Below, piece by piece: positions 22,847 through 34,691 of a stretch of 64,000 bases of DNA. Both the position numbers and the translations under genes were made by a program. Source of the DNA: Elysia chlorotica (Eukaryota > Mollusca > Gastropoda > Plakobranchidae); contig RQTK01000181.1 in assembly GCA_003991915.1 (NCBI GenBank), positions 397,003 to 461,002 of the forward strand, written 5' to 3'. Position 1 is the stretch's first letter; every line of letters starts with the position of its first letter. Below the pieces are notes generated by a model. The model searched no databases. It worked only from the letters and a program-made list of their open reading frames with translations, and had not been told where the DNA came from.

Positions 22847-23291
22847 CTAAATGTCCCCCACTCCGCATAGGATTCGTCCGCAAATCTTAGCGACGCAAAA
22901 CAACAGAGTATTATAAGACAGAGCCATCGTCAAATTCACTCTTGCCTCTTTGCGCTTGCAAAAAGATTGCCCAGCATGGCATTTGGGTTTTTTGAAGCAT
23001 TGAACGTAGGCACGGGATAATGGAGTTCGCAGAATCACCAACAGCCCTTCGGAAGTGTACAAAGAGCATCCATTTGCGTTCCGAAAAACGGTGTTCAAGC
23101 TGTGCAAAATGGCGGCGAGTTTCCGGAAACTTAAGTATTGTAATTTGATGGAACGGGAATAGGGTACCGTAGGAATTTTTCTTATGTGCATTGAACGTTT
23201 TAGTATGAAATGGGGAACATGCCAATCGTGAACACGTTGTAAGCTTGTTGTCATCGAAAGAGAGCGATTGTTTTGTCCTGAACATGAACAT
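22847..23291 (-). other. Uncharacterised open region with higher GC
   Basis: Two overlapping minus-strand frames (135 and 126 codons) are open across this stretch, which is less AT-rich than its surroundings. Neither shows a domain, signal peptide or family motif that I recognise. Two long frames open at once suggests composition rather than selection. It could be an exon of a lineage-specific gene, an old element fragment or promoter-like sequence. Confidence 0.2.
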
Positions 23292-23382
23292 TTTTCGGAT
23301 GGCTCTTATATCGTACTTTTTATTTGCTCCTAAATTTTATAATCTGTGGACGTAGACCTCTAATGTATTTGTTGTCTCCCAG

Positions 23383-23482
23383 ACCTGTAAGTACAACGTT
23401 GTGGTACCGGTACCTTACGATTGATATATGAGAATGGGAAAGCGACGAGTCTTAAGCTACAACGGCGTTGTAATTACGTCTC
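23383..23482. repeat. Short foldback, same family as 39931-40037
   Basis: Left arm at 23383-23406 contains AAGTACAACGTTGTGGTA. The diverged right arm at about 23458-23482 contains ACAACGGCGTTGTAATTACG. The unit is about 100 bases. Confidence 0.6.
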
Positions 23483-24277
23483 TAAAATCGTTGCATTGGT
23501 AATTCTTTTCTGTACCATGGTCTATTTTGAGAAATATTAAATTAAAAAAAAATAAGGGGTATAAGCTTTGATATTCTGTTCCTTCGAAATGGAAGTTTGT
23601 GCAGGTAAATACAAAGAGGTGCAGGCACACGCGCATACCAATGTACACAACGTGATTGTGTGTGGTGATATGGGAGAATGTTAAAGAAACCACCGAACGT
23701 GCACCTGATACTGATTGTAATAATGTAGACTGACCAGCAAACAGAGGCAATCATTATAAGCTATGACAATTCAATTATTCATTTTTAATAGAGGGGAGTG
23801 ATTTGCCTATAATTATTAGATCTAGAGTAGTAGGAACACCGGTACTATTATATATAATTATCTTTAGGAACCAAATTAAAGTTATTTTTTTTAGTAATTG
23901 GGCGTATCTTTAGCCCGGAGATTAAGTTTAGAACACAGTTGTAATTACTAATCCTTGTGTCTAAGGCAATAGCAGCGAAGCAAGAAGTAGAGCAGTGGTT
24001 ATGTGTTTTTGTCCTTTAACACGCCATAATTACATAACAATTTTATTTTGGTAATGTTTGTAAATCAGTTATAAACAAATAAGTTGAACATTTAATGTTA
24101 TTCCAAACAAAAAGCAATTATCAAAAAATACTTAAATAAAAAAAAATTCATGTGATCCGAATACTAAAAATTGTTTTCACCTGAGTCAATCAAAACAATC
24201 AATTATTGCGACTCATGATTAAAAGAGGACTCTCTGCAAAACTGAGAGAAAACCGTCTGAAGTATTCGAAACAGACC

Positions 24278-24586
<309 letters not shown>

Positions 24587-25289
24587 CCTATTAGGCTTAT
24601 TAACATTACTTCTCTTGAAACATCCGAACCCAATTAGAGGTCATGCGCCCTTACGCAGAGCTGCATCGCCTTACAGCAGGTCCCCACTGTCTCTATTTAT
24701 AATACTATGTCATGAGTTTATAATAATATAATCTATATAGAGCTATTATCTAGTTCATGAAAAACATAAGGCTTTGAAGACATAAACTATGATTGTAGGC
24801 TACTCATGTCTCGTTCCTCTCTTGTTATATAATTATCCGTGTTCCCTACATGAACTTGGCCTTTCGAAGTGGGTCACTCGCAGTGTCTCGGACTGGCGAC
24901 AGGGGGTATCCCAGAATACCATTATCGATGGAACGGAAGTCAAAGGCCCAGGGGATTCCCTGCACTCTGTATGCTGTTATCATTCAATGGGATAGAAGTC
25001 TAGTACTAGATCTGGGACTTGGGGGAAAATCAACCAATCTGTTTTTACTCGTAACAAAATGTGTCAAGTCAAATTTAGCCATGTATCTTTCCATTTGAAG
25101 TATAGGTTTATTTAATTCAACACCGAGACAATTGAAAGAAACGTAAGTTCCTTAGAAAGCATAATCATTTATTATTCGGCTTAATTTTCATATTCGGCCT
25201 CACAGTAATGCTGGCTCTGATTTCCAATACGAAGAGGGAAGAAAGCGAAACGAGCTTGGGGCTCAAGATGGTTACTCATTCAGTCATTG
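24587..25289. other. Intergenic, no gene seen
   Basis: Mixed sequence with short overlapping open frames at 24789-25098 (68 and 82 codons) and no recognisable motif. Confidence 0.5.
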
Positions 25290-25700
25290 GACTTGGCTTT
25301 GTTAGATCTAGAAAAGACATGTAAATAATAATTTCTATAAGAACCATACCTAAAATATTGAAAATATTAGACTAGATCTGAAAGTGGTTGGATAGATCTA
25401 GATTATAAATAGATTTAGAATCTAGATCTAGAACCTAGATCTAGTCACTAGTGTTAAAAACCCAGAAAATCAGTTACCATTCTAGATTAGATCTAGAAAG
25501 AATCTTTATCTAGATTAGATCTAGGCAACATTAAATGATGAATCAAATTTGTTTTCAGGAGCATCTAGATCTAGAGATGGTCTAGACCCAGATCTAAACT
25601 ATAGGGATAGATCTAGTTTACAAGCACCTGTAAAGCGTAACATAGCTTACATTTCTATAATTGATAGCCGAATCTAGATCAAGATCCATTGGACTGGTAG
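25290..25700. repeat. TAGATC-rich degenerate hexamer cluster, left
   Basis: Many AGATCT/TCTAGA sites, often joined as TCTAGATCTAGA, spread over about 400 bases. They read as a decayed (TAGATC)n hexamer array. A matching cluster lies at 27755-27930. Confidence 0.75.
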
Positions 25701-25728
25701 CCTTTCCTCTATTTTTCCCTAATCAGGA

Positions 25729-25764
25729 AGGATTTTACACGTCGGGCCCAAAAATTTAGTAGCT
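25729..25764 (+). repeat. Left arm of a 36/37-bp inverted repeat
   Basis: Begins AGGATTTTACACGTCGGGCC and ends TTTAGTAGCT. Its reverse complement is at 27688-27724 with one extra A. The pair encloses the telomere-type tract. Confidence 0.9.
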
Positions 25765-26277
25765 AATATAAAGAAATAAAATGTTGCTAACTAGTATTCA
25801 TCTACTGATTCTTTAAGATAATCTTAGGAAATTCTACTGTTTTTTGATAAATAGGTAAACCAAAACACAAAACCTCCCCAATGTTGATTTTAAAGCATCT
25901 TTCAATATTGATTCTAGATCTAATTAATAGCCTCCATTGTGACGTTCATAACTAGAAGTAAACAAAACATAATTTCCGGCGATCTGGGTGGGCGATCCGA
26001 TTACTAAATAAATTTTGTCAACGATTCCATAGGACGAAACAAAAGCTTATAGATCTAATCTAGGCCTAGAAGCCTACGGTTCGTTTTTTTTTTTTTTAAT
26101 AAAATGGGGAAACCCGGAAAGGCGTCTATTCAATAGAAATAATTTGTTTATATAAGTTTGCTGCACACGAACCTTTATTGTGCCTGTCCTGGATACACAC
26201 GGGCGATATCCCGAAGGAAACTTCAAAAAGTCCCTTCCTTTAGAACTATGCCCTTGGCAAAATAAATTAGCCTATCC
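25765..26277. other. Spacer left of the telomere-type tract
   Basis: AT-rich, with scattered AGATCT-type sites (25913, 26050) and a T run at 26083-26096. No gene is seen. Confidence 0.6.
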
Positions 26278-27005
26278 ATCACCATCATATCCCCAACCCT
26301 AACCATATCCCTAACCCTATCCATCACCATATCCCTATCCCCAACCCTATCCCTAACCATATCCCGAATCCTAACGGTACCATAGCCCTAACCCTAAAAC
26401 GTACCCTAACCCTAACCCTAACCTTAACCCTAACCCTAAAACGTACCCTAACCCTAACCCTAACCTTAACCCTAACCCTAACCCTAACCCTAAAACTTAC
26501 CCTAACCCTAACCCTAACCCTAACCCTAACCCTAACCCTAACCCTAAAACTTACCCTAACCCTAACCCTAACCCTAACCCTAACCCTAACCCTAACCCTA
26601 TCCCCAACCCTAACCCTAACCCTAACCCTAACCCTAACCCTAACCACAGCCCTAACCCTATCCCTAACCCTAACCCTAACCCTAACCCTAACCCTTACCC
26701 TAACCCTAACCATAGCCCTAACCCTAACCCAACCCTATCCCTAACCTATCCCGAATCCTAACGGTATCATAGCCCTATCCCTAATCCCATCCCTATCCCC
26801 AACCCTAACCATAGCCCTAACCCTATCCATCACCATACCCCTATCCCCAACCATATCCATAACCCTATCCCGAATCCTAACGGTATCATAGCCCTATCCC
26901 GAACCCTATCCCTATTCCTAAATCTATCCCGAACCATATACCTAACCCTAATCATAGACCTATTCCTAACCCTATCCCTAACCCTAACCCACACATAAAC
27001 CATAG
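26278..27005 (-). repeat. Interstitial telomere-type (TTAGGG)n tract, ~730 bp
   Basis: The + strand reads CCCTAA repeats, purest at about 26395-26740, with CCCTATCC and CCATACCC variants toward both ends. A variant block, CCCGAATCCTAACGGTA followed by CATAG, recurs near 26363, 26749 and 26868, giving a loose higher-order pattern. TTAGGG is the ancestral animal telomere repeat and is used by molluscs. Here it is internal, with unrelated sequence on both sides. Val-Arg repeat frames across it are not genes. Confidence 0.95.
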
Positions 27006-27363
27006 TCTTATCTAGTAGTCGCACCATACCCTAGAACCCTAAAGATAGCCACAGGTATAGATGCAGCACTAAGAGACCTAGTTCTAAAACTAGCCTATTT
27101 ATTTGGCACTCCAATGTCACAATTCCAGTAAAAACACGCAAAACTGTTAATAAGCATTTTTTTTATTTCAACCATAATTCAAACAATTATTATACAGCAA
27201 CAAAAACATGTATTTAGGTATATTCTTTTTTTATTATTTTGAAACAAAATGCAATATGCAAAATAACTAAACTGTATTTTCAATGCCCCATTAGGTATCG
27301 ACACCCAAATTTCGACCCCGATTATGTAATAGTTAGCCCATGCTAACAACACCCTATATTTCT

Positions 27364-27541
27364 CACCTACGAGATCTACTCTTCTATATAGGAGAGTAGA
27401 CTCAAAGCGTTGAGTCCGCTCTGAAGTGCCGGAGGCATTAAGAGTGGTAACTCGACGCTTGTAGGTGCTCTCCCCTGATAGTAGGGGAGGGGTGCTCGGC
27501 GGAGCTATTCATCCGCCGAGCACAGATACTCTCAAGAGAGT
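27364..27541 (+). other. Cluster of consecutive hairpins, possibly a structured RNA
   Basis: An outer stem (CACCTACGAG at 27364, CTTGTAGGTG at 27458) encloses three hairpins. The first is the near-perfect 20-bp palindrome at 27378-27397. The second is ACTCAA/TTGAGT at 27400-27415. The third is CCGCTCT/AGAGTGG at 27416-27447, with inner GTGCC/GGCAT. Three more stem-loops follow: CTCCCCT/AGGGGAG at 27470-27489, a perfect 12-bp stem GTGCTCGGCGGA/TCCGCCGAGCAC at 27492-27523, and ACTCTC/GAGAGT at 27528-27541. Local GC is well above its surroundings. I recognise no known RNA family and see no tRNA boxes or hammerhead core. It may instead be part of a mobile element. Confidence 0.55.
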
Positions 27542-27687
27542 AAACGAAAAATTAATTAACAAACAATTAAAGAACGAAATTGTCCTGAATAAGCTTATAA
27601 TTTTTGAATTAAGCTTTTTCGAAATCATTATTACAAATAATCGATTACATTAAAAAAATCGTCCCCCCAAAGAACCATGCCCCATTA

Positions 27688-27724
27688 AGCTACTAAAATT
27701 TTTGGGCCCGACGTGTAAAATCCT
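27688..27724 (-). repeat. Right arm of the 36/37-bp inverted repeat
   Basis: Begins AGCTACTAAAATTTTTGGGC and ends TAAAATCCT. It is the reverse complement of 25729-25764 apart from one base. Confidence 0.9.
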
Positions 27725-27754
27725 CCCAGAGCTTAAGCGACAGCGGTGTACTAA

Positions 27755-27930
27755 TCTAGACTAGATCCAGAGAAGTTTCTATCTAATCTAGACTAGATTC
27801 TAGATCTAGATCTAGGCCTACATCTATAGATTCTAGATCTAGACTATCTCCAATCAACATATAGATCTAGCTATAACCAACAAAAAGTAGTCCAGTCTCT
27901 TTCTATATCTTGCCATCTTTATCTAGATCT
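27755..27930. repeat. TAGATC-rich degenerate hexamer cluster, right
   Basis: Dense CTAGACTAGATTCTAGATCT-type sequence, like the left cluster and outside the right inverted-repeat arm in the same way. Confidence 0.75.
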
Positions 27931-29314
27931 TCTAAATATTAAATGCACAATCTGAGACTTACAGTACTTGATACAGTCATTAATTTCATTAAACTTACAC
28001 CAAGGCAGCCATCAGGCCGAGCAAAGACGTATAAGATTGAAGAGCTAGTCAGCTAGAGCTACGTATTTCCGCAGAAGAAAGTGTCTAATTTTGAGTAGTC
28101 GATAAATTGAGATTCGATGCTAAAAATTAACTTCTTTTTTTTTTTTTACTCAACATCCAAAACTAAACGGAAAAATGACAGTTTGAGATAAGGCTATAAT
28201 AAAAACAAAATTAAATGAAGGTTAAATCAAATAGGACATTATGTGGTATATAGAGATAGCCATATACATGAATATTAAATTTAACAATGTCGACATTATA
28301 ATTATTATGATGTCTCAACACTCTAGCCGAAGGTTCGTGGGAGAAAAAAGGGGAGTGTCTATACGCACTTTCTGTCTAAATAATTATGGTATACGCGCTT
28401 CCGTCAGTATTATTTTTGCAATCGTAGTGTTTCTCTTGAATAAAAAAAATCTTGTGTCCGACCAATAAACACAGAAGTTCTTTCAAGGTTTCCAAGGTAT
28501 CATGAAAAATTACTGCTATGCAATATACACTGTTCCGGCACGGTGGTAGGACTGCATCATGGCCATCTAAAAATATAGATTTAAACGCGATCGGTTCAGC
28601 CCACGGATTATAAAATTAGCAGCAGATAAAAGAAAACACATAGAGACATCCAAAAAATAGACACTATTTAAAGCCTTCGCCATATGGATTCAAGACCAAA
28701 AAAAAATTAGAATTTGCGCGGACTTGGGACTATACCCTATTCGTGTTCCACCAAACTGCTTACAGCTTAGTGCACATTAATTTTGTCTTGAATTCAAAAG
28801 GGTGGTTTTTGTTTGTTTTTGTTTTGTTTTTACACTTCCGAAGGGCGGCTTGTGCTTTTAATCTTGTGGTTACGCCTGAAGTGTTTTTTGTTTTTGTTTT
28901 TATATGTTGCTTTTTTATGTTTCCATAATTTAATATAAAAGGGCGTTTGTTCTTTTGTTTCTCTTTAGCAGCATCTGAAGAAGAAAAAAACGATTACTGG
29001 CACTTATAGGTTTCTGATAACTTCCTCATCTGAATTTATGGTACGACGTTACTTTTTCTTTCTTTTTTTTTTTCGTTGTCACCATTTTAAGGGTAAAGTT
29101 TGTTTTGCAGTAACTACAAAAAATTCACAAAATTTGCGAGAAAATAACAAAAATTTATTTTGTGGAAAATATGCCGGAGAACACATAAAAAATTCCCCTA
29201 AAATAACCTTGGTAGTAGAAAACAAAGTTATTTTTTTGCACAATGTGCACATGAGTAAGTTATAGGTAAACTCAAATTATAAGAATAAACTGACAACAGT
29301 ATCAGGCATGCTGA
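27931..29314. other. Intergenic, no gene seen
   Basis: AT-rich, with T-rich stretches at 28131-28148 and 28800-28920. Open frames at 28241-28468 and 29038-29265 follow composition and match no family known to me. Confidence 0.55.
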
Positions 29315-29583
29315 TGATGATTTTCTCACCACTGTGAGAAAACGCACATTGATATGGTATGGGCACGTAGCAAGACCAAAGATGATTCAACAGGATACGG
29401 TACAAGGGATGGACAAGGAAAGGCACACAGAAAAAGAGATGGAAAGACCAAATACCAGAATGGACAGGTTTAAAGCTTGGTGAAACCCTTCGAAAACAGA
29501 GAAGGGTGAAACAAGTGATTGCCCAATCATCCTTGGTGCCCCAACGATCAGTTAGACTAAAGGTGTGTGAAGTGAAGAAGTAA
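29315..29583 (+). pseudogene. 3' end of a non-LTR retrotransposon ORF2, frameshifted
   Basis: The first frame reads TVRKRTLIWYGHVARPKM, the C-terminal region of RTE/Jockey-like element polyproteins. After a frameshift near 29390-29440 it resumes as IPEWTGLKLGETLRK and AQSSLVPQRSVRLKV before a TAA at 29581. The order and spacing match the conserved tail after the reverse transcriptase. The reverse transcriptase itself is absent. This is a 5'-truncated dead insertion. Confidence 0.78.
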
Positions 29584-30263
29584 ATTTTAAAAAATCCAGA
29601 CGACTAATGTAATAGCATTGTTACATTCATTAATACCACCTGCAAAATAAGAAATGGCCCCAGTAATAATGTGCTCATAAATACAAAAATTTTTTTTTTA
29701 AACAAAAATAAAATCCTAGTTTAACCCTGCAGACATATATGCTATGGTACTATTAGATGAAAAAATTATTATTTTTTTTTTTTTTTCTAAAAAAACATTA
29801 AAAAAATCTGGCGACCATCATGGATTTTTAACAATACCGCACATGTATTTTTTTTCCTAAGGCTTTTTTGTTACTTATGAACCAAATAACCTGAAACTTG
29901 GTCTACATAAACCTAACATAACTATACTAATTTGCATAGAAGGATTAGTATATTGATCAAATGTAACAGGTTTTGTATATAGCGATTGTAGAAATGTTGG
30001 AAAAATGACATAATGACCCCTCTGTATTTGATAAAATAAAGAACATAGAGAAATATCCTTCTATACAGTTTACTTTAGTAATACGCTTTCTGCAACTCAA
30101 ATTTGAGCTGAATTCGACGAAAAACAAAACGGTTATAGGAATTCATGTATCAAAATTATTAGTTTTGAGAGAGAAAACGGCCTACAAAGATTTACAAAAG
30201 CTAAATCAAGGGTGGAATGTATGGCAGTGATCTATAAAAGAATAGAAAGTGAGAAAGAAAAGA

Positions 30264-30323
<60 letters not shown>

Positions 30324-31470
30324 AAGAGAGGGGGGACAGAGAGATAGAGGGAGAAATAGGGAGAGAACAAACGACTTTAAAAAGTTTAACTCGGATTTGT
30401 ATGAAGGCACCTTGAGTGAATGGTCAACCCTACTTTCAGGTCAGTGCAATAACCATGGTTATCAGCCCAGAGCAGCCAGATATTCACACCTGCGTTAATT
30501 CTTTTGTGGTGACTTCACTAGTTCTCATGTACTCATAGTTATGATAAGTCAAACAAGCCCCCACCCCCCGCAAAAAACACAACAAAAAACAAAAACAACA
30601 AGAACATCAAACAAACAAATAAATAGAATAATATAATAAAAACAAACAAACAAATAAAAACCAACCAACCAACCAACCCACGAGGGAACGCTTGCCTGAC
30701 ATGCCAGTCGCGAATAAAATATCTTTGGGGAAAAAGGACAATGTCTTCAACACAAAATGCAGATATATCTTCAAAAATTGTGGAAGCCTTTTATTTTTGA
30801 GGTCTTGCTCACTACCTTTCCGCGTCCGGTGGATAAAAAAAAAAAGAAGAAATCTCCAACTTAGCGTAATAAATGAACCACTAAGGTTTGTTCCTTTTTT
30901 TGTTCGATTAACGGTAAGTAATATTATGAAATCTAAAGGTATCAATGCACTTAAGAAGAAATAAAGCTGCATCCATGCAACATTTCAGGAAGATCGGTGA
31001 TGTAGTCAATCCTGTGGAGGCGAGCAAAAATTGAGCCTATTTTTCTCTAATATAGATATTTTCCCCATAAAATGATATGGATTCTGTACTTGTAACTTTT
31101 GCGAACCAGGCAGTACTAGAATTAGGTAACTGTTAAGTGTTATTATTGTCTTGCTTGTATACCTTGGTTCTGCAAGTTTTCTTTATTATTTTATTAAAAT
31201 TCAAAACACGGTCTAATAATTCTGACGCTGGTTTTGGCCAGATTTATGGTACACATTCTCGTTTCTCATGTTTGGATGAGACGAGAATGTGTTTTGATTG
31301 CAATTAATCGGCTTAATTAAGCTTTCTGTATTTGTGTGAAATAACATGCTTAAGAGTTTACCTTTCACGATTAACTGCATCTCCTTTACTTCCACTCTTA
31401 TTGTTCATGACTTTCTTCTTGATGTACATGTATAATGCGGTCTTCATATGATGCTTAATACATTATTTTA

Positions 31471-31536
<66 letters not shown>

Positions 31537-31904
31537 CATTATTATTATTTAGCTTCTAGACTGTCATGAAATTTATTTTATCACGAATTCCACAACTATA
31601 TACTTTGCCATTACTGCCTTATGATTAAATTGTTACTTCATTACTTCATGTATGATTTGAGATAGACCATTAATTTCTTCACGGTTATAACTTTGAAGCA
31701 AAATGCAACTTCCGTTTCCAATAACCTATCTTTTCTTCTTACTATTATTTTCAGCCTGACTTATTCAAACGGCTGTCTTTTTATGACGGTGTAAAACAAC
31801 TACAAGTTGGAAACTTTTGAGCGCCAAGTACGTGTCTCCCTGCTTTCTCACATTTAGTACACGTACAGTATTTTGATTTTCAGAATTACAGTGATTTCGC
31901 CATC
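29584..31904. other. Intergenic with microsatellites
   Basis: Contains a (GA)n tract at 30266-30335, a CAAA/CCAA-rich stretch at 30570-30680 and a pure (ATT)n run at 31472-31550. The open frame at 30607-30972 (minus) is AT-driven. No gene is seen. Confidence 0.65.
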
Positions 31905-32010
31905 TTACACCATGGACGCATCCCAAGATTAACGTCTGAAAATTTTACGTGATGGCATAAACAAGGCGAGGACACAGGCAGTCATGTTTTAAGTTAAAGT
32001 GATCTGATAT
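31905..32010 (-). repeat. Old SINE body remnant
   Basis: Read on +, GGACGCATCCCAAGATTAACG, then CTGAAAATTTTACGTGATGG and GGCGAGGACACAGGCAGTCATG follow the SINE order with heavy divergence. Confidence 0.55.
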
Positions 32011-32514
32011 GTTTTACGCCATAATTATATAGACTATTTCTTGAGACCAGGGAAATGGAAACAGCTTCACATCCTCCGATCAAAGATTTACTAACTTACT
32101 ATTAGGTCGACCGCGGTCAAACATTTGCCATGACTGTTTTTTTCTCTGTCTATCTCGCTGGTAAGGTTTTCTCAGTGGTAGGCCCTATGCCTGTGTCCTC
32201 TACAAGTAAGTTGTTTGACATGATTATGTTCTTTGCTGCCTTTCAAAGATTCTTTTTCCATGACTTGGTTCCTATAGGGTCAGTTGGTGTGCCAGTTCAT
32301 CCTTGCCCCTATAACAATGGCTGTTGAACATAGACGCCTTTTTTAATTATCAGTTTTCTGTATAGGGCCCTGTTCTGGATTTTATCCTTCCAAGTTACGC
32401 CTTTGACTAATAAATGCCGTCAAAGATTTAAGTTATGGTTATTTGGTCTTTTTATAATTATTACCTCCCTTGGATATCAGAAGATGTCAGTGTGTGACTG
32501 TGTGCATGTACTCG

Positions 32515-32690
32515 AGAGGTGCCGTGGAACGAAGTGGTCCAAAGATAAAACACAAGGCTTCAAACTGGAAGGTTGTGGGTTTGAACTCTGCTCAGACCGC
32601 TTTGACTTTGTCTCTACTTATTGGGTCTGTGTTAGTTATGTGATCGACCGTATTGCTGTATGAGATCTTCCCTGAGAACCTTAAACCTCA
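32515..32690 (+). repeat. SINE head copy
   Basis: tRNA-like start (GAGGTGCCGTGGAACGAAGT), a B-box-like GGGTTTGAACTC, then TACTTATTGGGTCTGTGTTAG and TGTGATCGACCG, which parallel the SINE link. The 3' body is missing or replaced. Confidence 0.65.
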
Positions 32691-33229
32691 ACTCAGCCGC
32701 ATAATGATCTTATCAATTCTACCGCTTCTCTTACACGAGTGTTAAATTTAAATCTTGTACCCAAGCAGACGGAAATGAATTTTGATGATTTTACTGTTCA
32801 TCCATCATTTCTTGACATGCAGCATCCCCGTGTTTCCTGATCGACCAGAATAATTTATATACTTATATTTTTCGGGCCAATCGATGCGGATAGCTTCTAC
32901 TCGATACAATGAGAAATGAAAAATGCCCAAGTGTTTGGACATAAATTATGATTGCGACGTATTATCTACCCATTGAAGGACAAACACATTCCAATCAAAT
33001 TGTGTACCACTAAGCCATAACATATAATTTGTGCACCAAAAGAATTTATAATGAGTTGCTAGGCAACACCAATCTTGCAGGGGGAAAAAACGTGTAAAAT
33101 AGGGCTGAACTTCATGTTATGAGAATTCTATAATTTAAATCAATTAGACATTGATACAGAAAACCATGACAATGTTGTTCAACATAAAATCATCTCACAG
33201 AAAACGACTATGCCACTATAACTTACAGA

Positions 33230-33235
33230 TTTATT
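33230..33235 (-). terminator. Candidate RUNX polyadenylation signal AATAAA
   Basis: AATAAA on the minus strand, 1.46 kb after the stop. Earlier sites are only ATTAAA-type variants (for example near 34315). Confidence 0.35.
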
Positions 33236-34691
33236 TTCATAAAAGGAAATGTTTTTATCATCAAACACATTGAATATACCTGTCAAATATATCTGCATAT
33301 TTACTTTTTCTATAAAGATGACGAAAATCAACTAACTCCTAGGATATATATCTTACCAATACATATGTAGTTAATGTGTAGTGTTTATCATGAAGCATGT
33401 ACAGTAGGCTATGGCTTACAGTTACACATTATACAGTTAGGAATAATTTTTGTACAAGTTACTTATTCAATTTATACTGTCATGTCATAAGCATGTCTTT
33501 ATCTTCAATCATAAAAATTAAAAATAGAAATGTTACAGAAACAATTAATAACAATACAAAAGGGTTTTAATACACAAAACATAGTGTAAGCTTCGTTACC
33601 ATTCTTATGAGTAATCTAGAAGAAATGAAGACTTTCTGGTATCAGAACCCAACTCAATGAATATCATAAACAATCATTGTCACACTGATAACATCAGATC
33701 AGCTTGTAGTACAAGTCAGTGAACCTTGCATCCAACAATCCAGGTTGTAACTTTGCCTCAAACATCCAATTTCAAACAGAGAACTTTCCTCATCATTCAT
33801 ATAAATGAGCAATTGCTTATCTTCTGATAACTAATAATTAATACATGAAACACTACCACAGTATATCAAAGTCCTGCAAATGTAAACTGTATAATTATGG
33901 ACATGAAACTAGTGCAGTTGAAAAACTAGAGAAATTTATGATGAAAATGTTATTTTCCTTACTATGCAATTTATCTCTTCCAGTTGCACCCCATGAACCT
34001 AGAATTTTAAACATGTGGCAAAATAAGTTTTTCATATCAATGTGATTATTATTCAGCTTGTAAACTAATCATAAAACGATTAAGAACTACAAGTCATAAG
34101 TAAATATTGGTGTATTCACAACAAAATCATTTATCAGACATCAAATGGGTATTTATCAAACATATGAAGTAAAAGGTTAAAAAAGAAGTAATATGTACAT
34201 TATCTAGAATATGAATAATAATAAAAAAAAAAACATTTTTTCAGTTATTTCATTAAATAGAACATATGTCTTCTGCACAACAGACACATTGTTTTTAAGA
34301 ATATTGAGGAAATTAATTTTAATCAAATATTTGTAACTAGATCTAATTATTATTTAAAAACTCATAAGAATAAACTATAACTAGATTTGTAAAATTTCAG
34401 ATGAGTAATGTGTTTTAAACATTCATATATAATATCCAGAGAGTGCAAATTAAATGGAAAGCAATGAATTCCAGAAAAAAGGTTATGCACTTAAAAGCAT
34501 TTAAGTGCTTACCTAGCCTTATAATGTGAGGTTACACAATATTTTTCAGTATTGTGATGGCCAATATCCTTATTAAAGAGATGAGAATAAAAATAAAAAT
34601 AAAAATTGTGTCTCTTCATAACAGGTAAACAAACAAAGAACTCTTGGAGAATTCGTATTACTCAAAGTTTTGATTGGACATTTGTTATTGG
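33230..34691 (-). other. Probable RUNX 3'UTR
   Basis: AT-rich, with no repeat insertion or coding potential, directly following the RUNX stop. It ends at the first canonical minus-strand AATAAA downstream of the stop (33235-33230). T-rich sequence follows on that strand. The extent is inferred only. Confidence 0.4.

Noticed and set aside
26324-26713. 129-codon Val-Arg repeat frame
   Set aside because: Translation of the CCCTAA repeat on the minus strand.
27492-27523. Helitron 3' terminal hairpin
   Set aside because: The stem is strong, but no CTRR end follows within the expected ~10-12 bases and no Helitron 5' TC end could be assigned.
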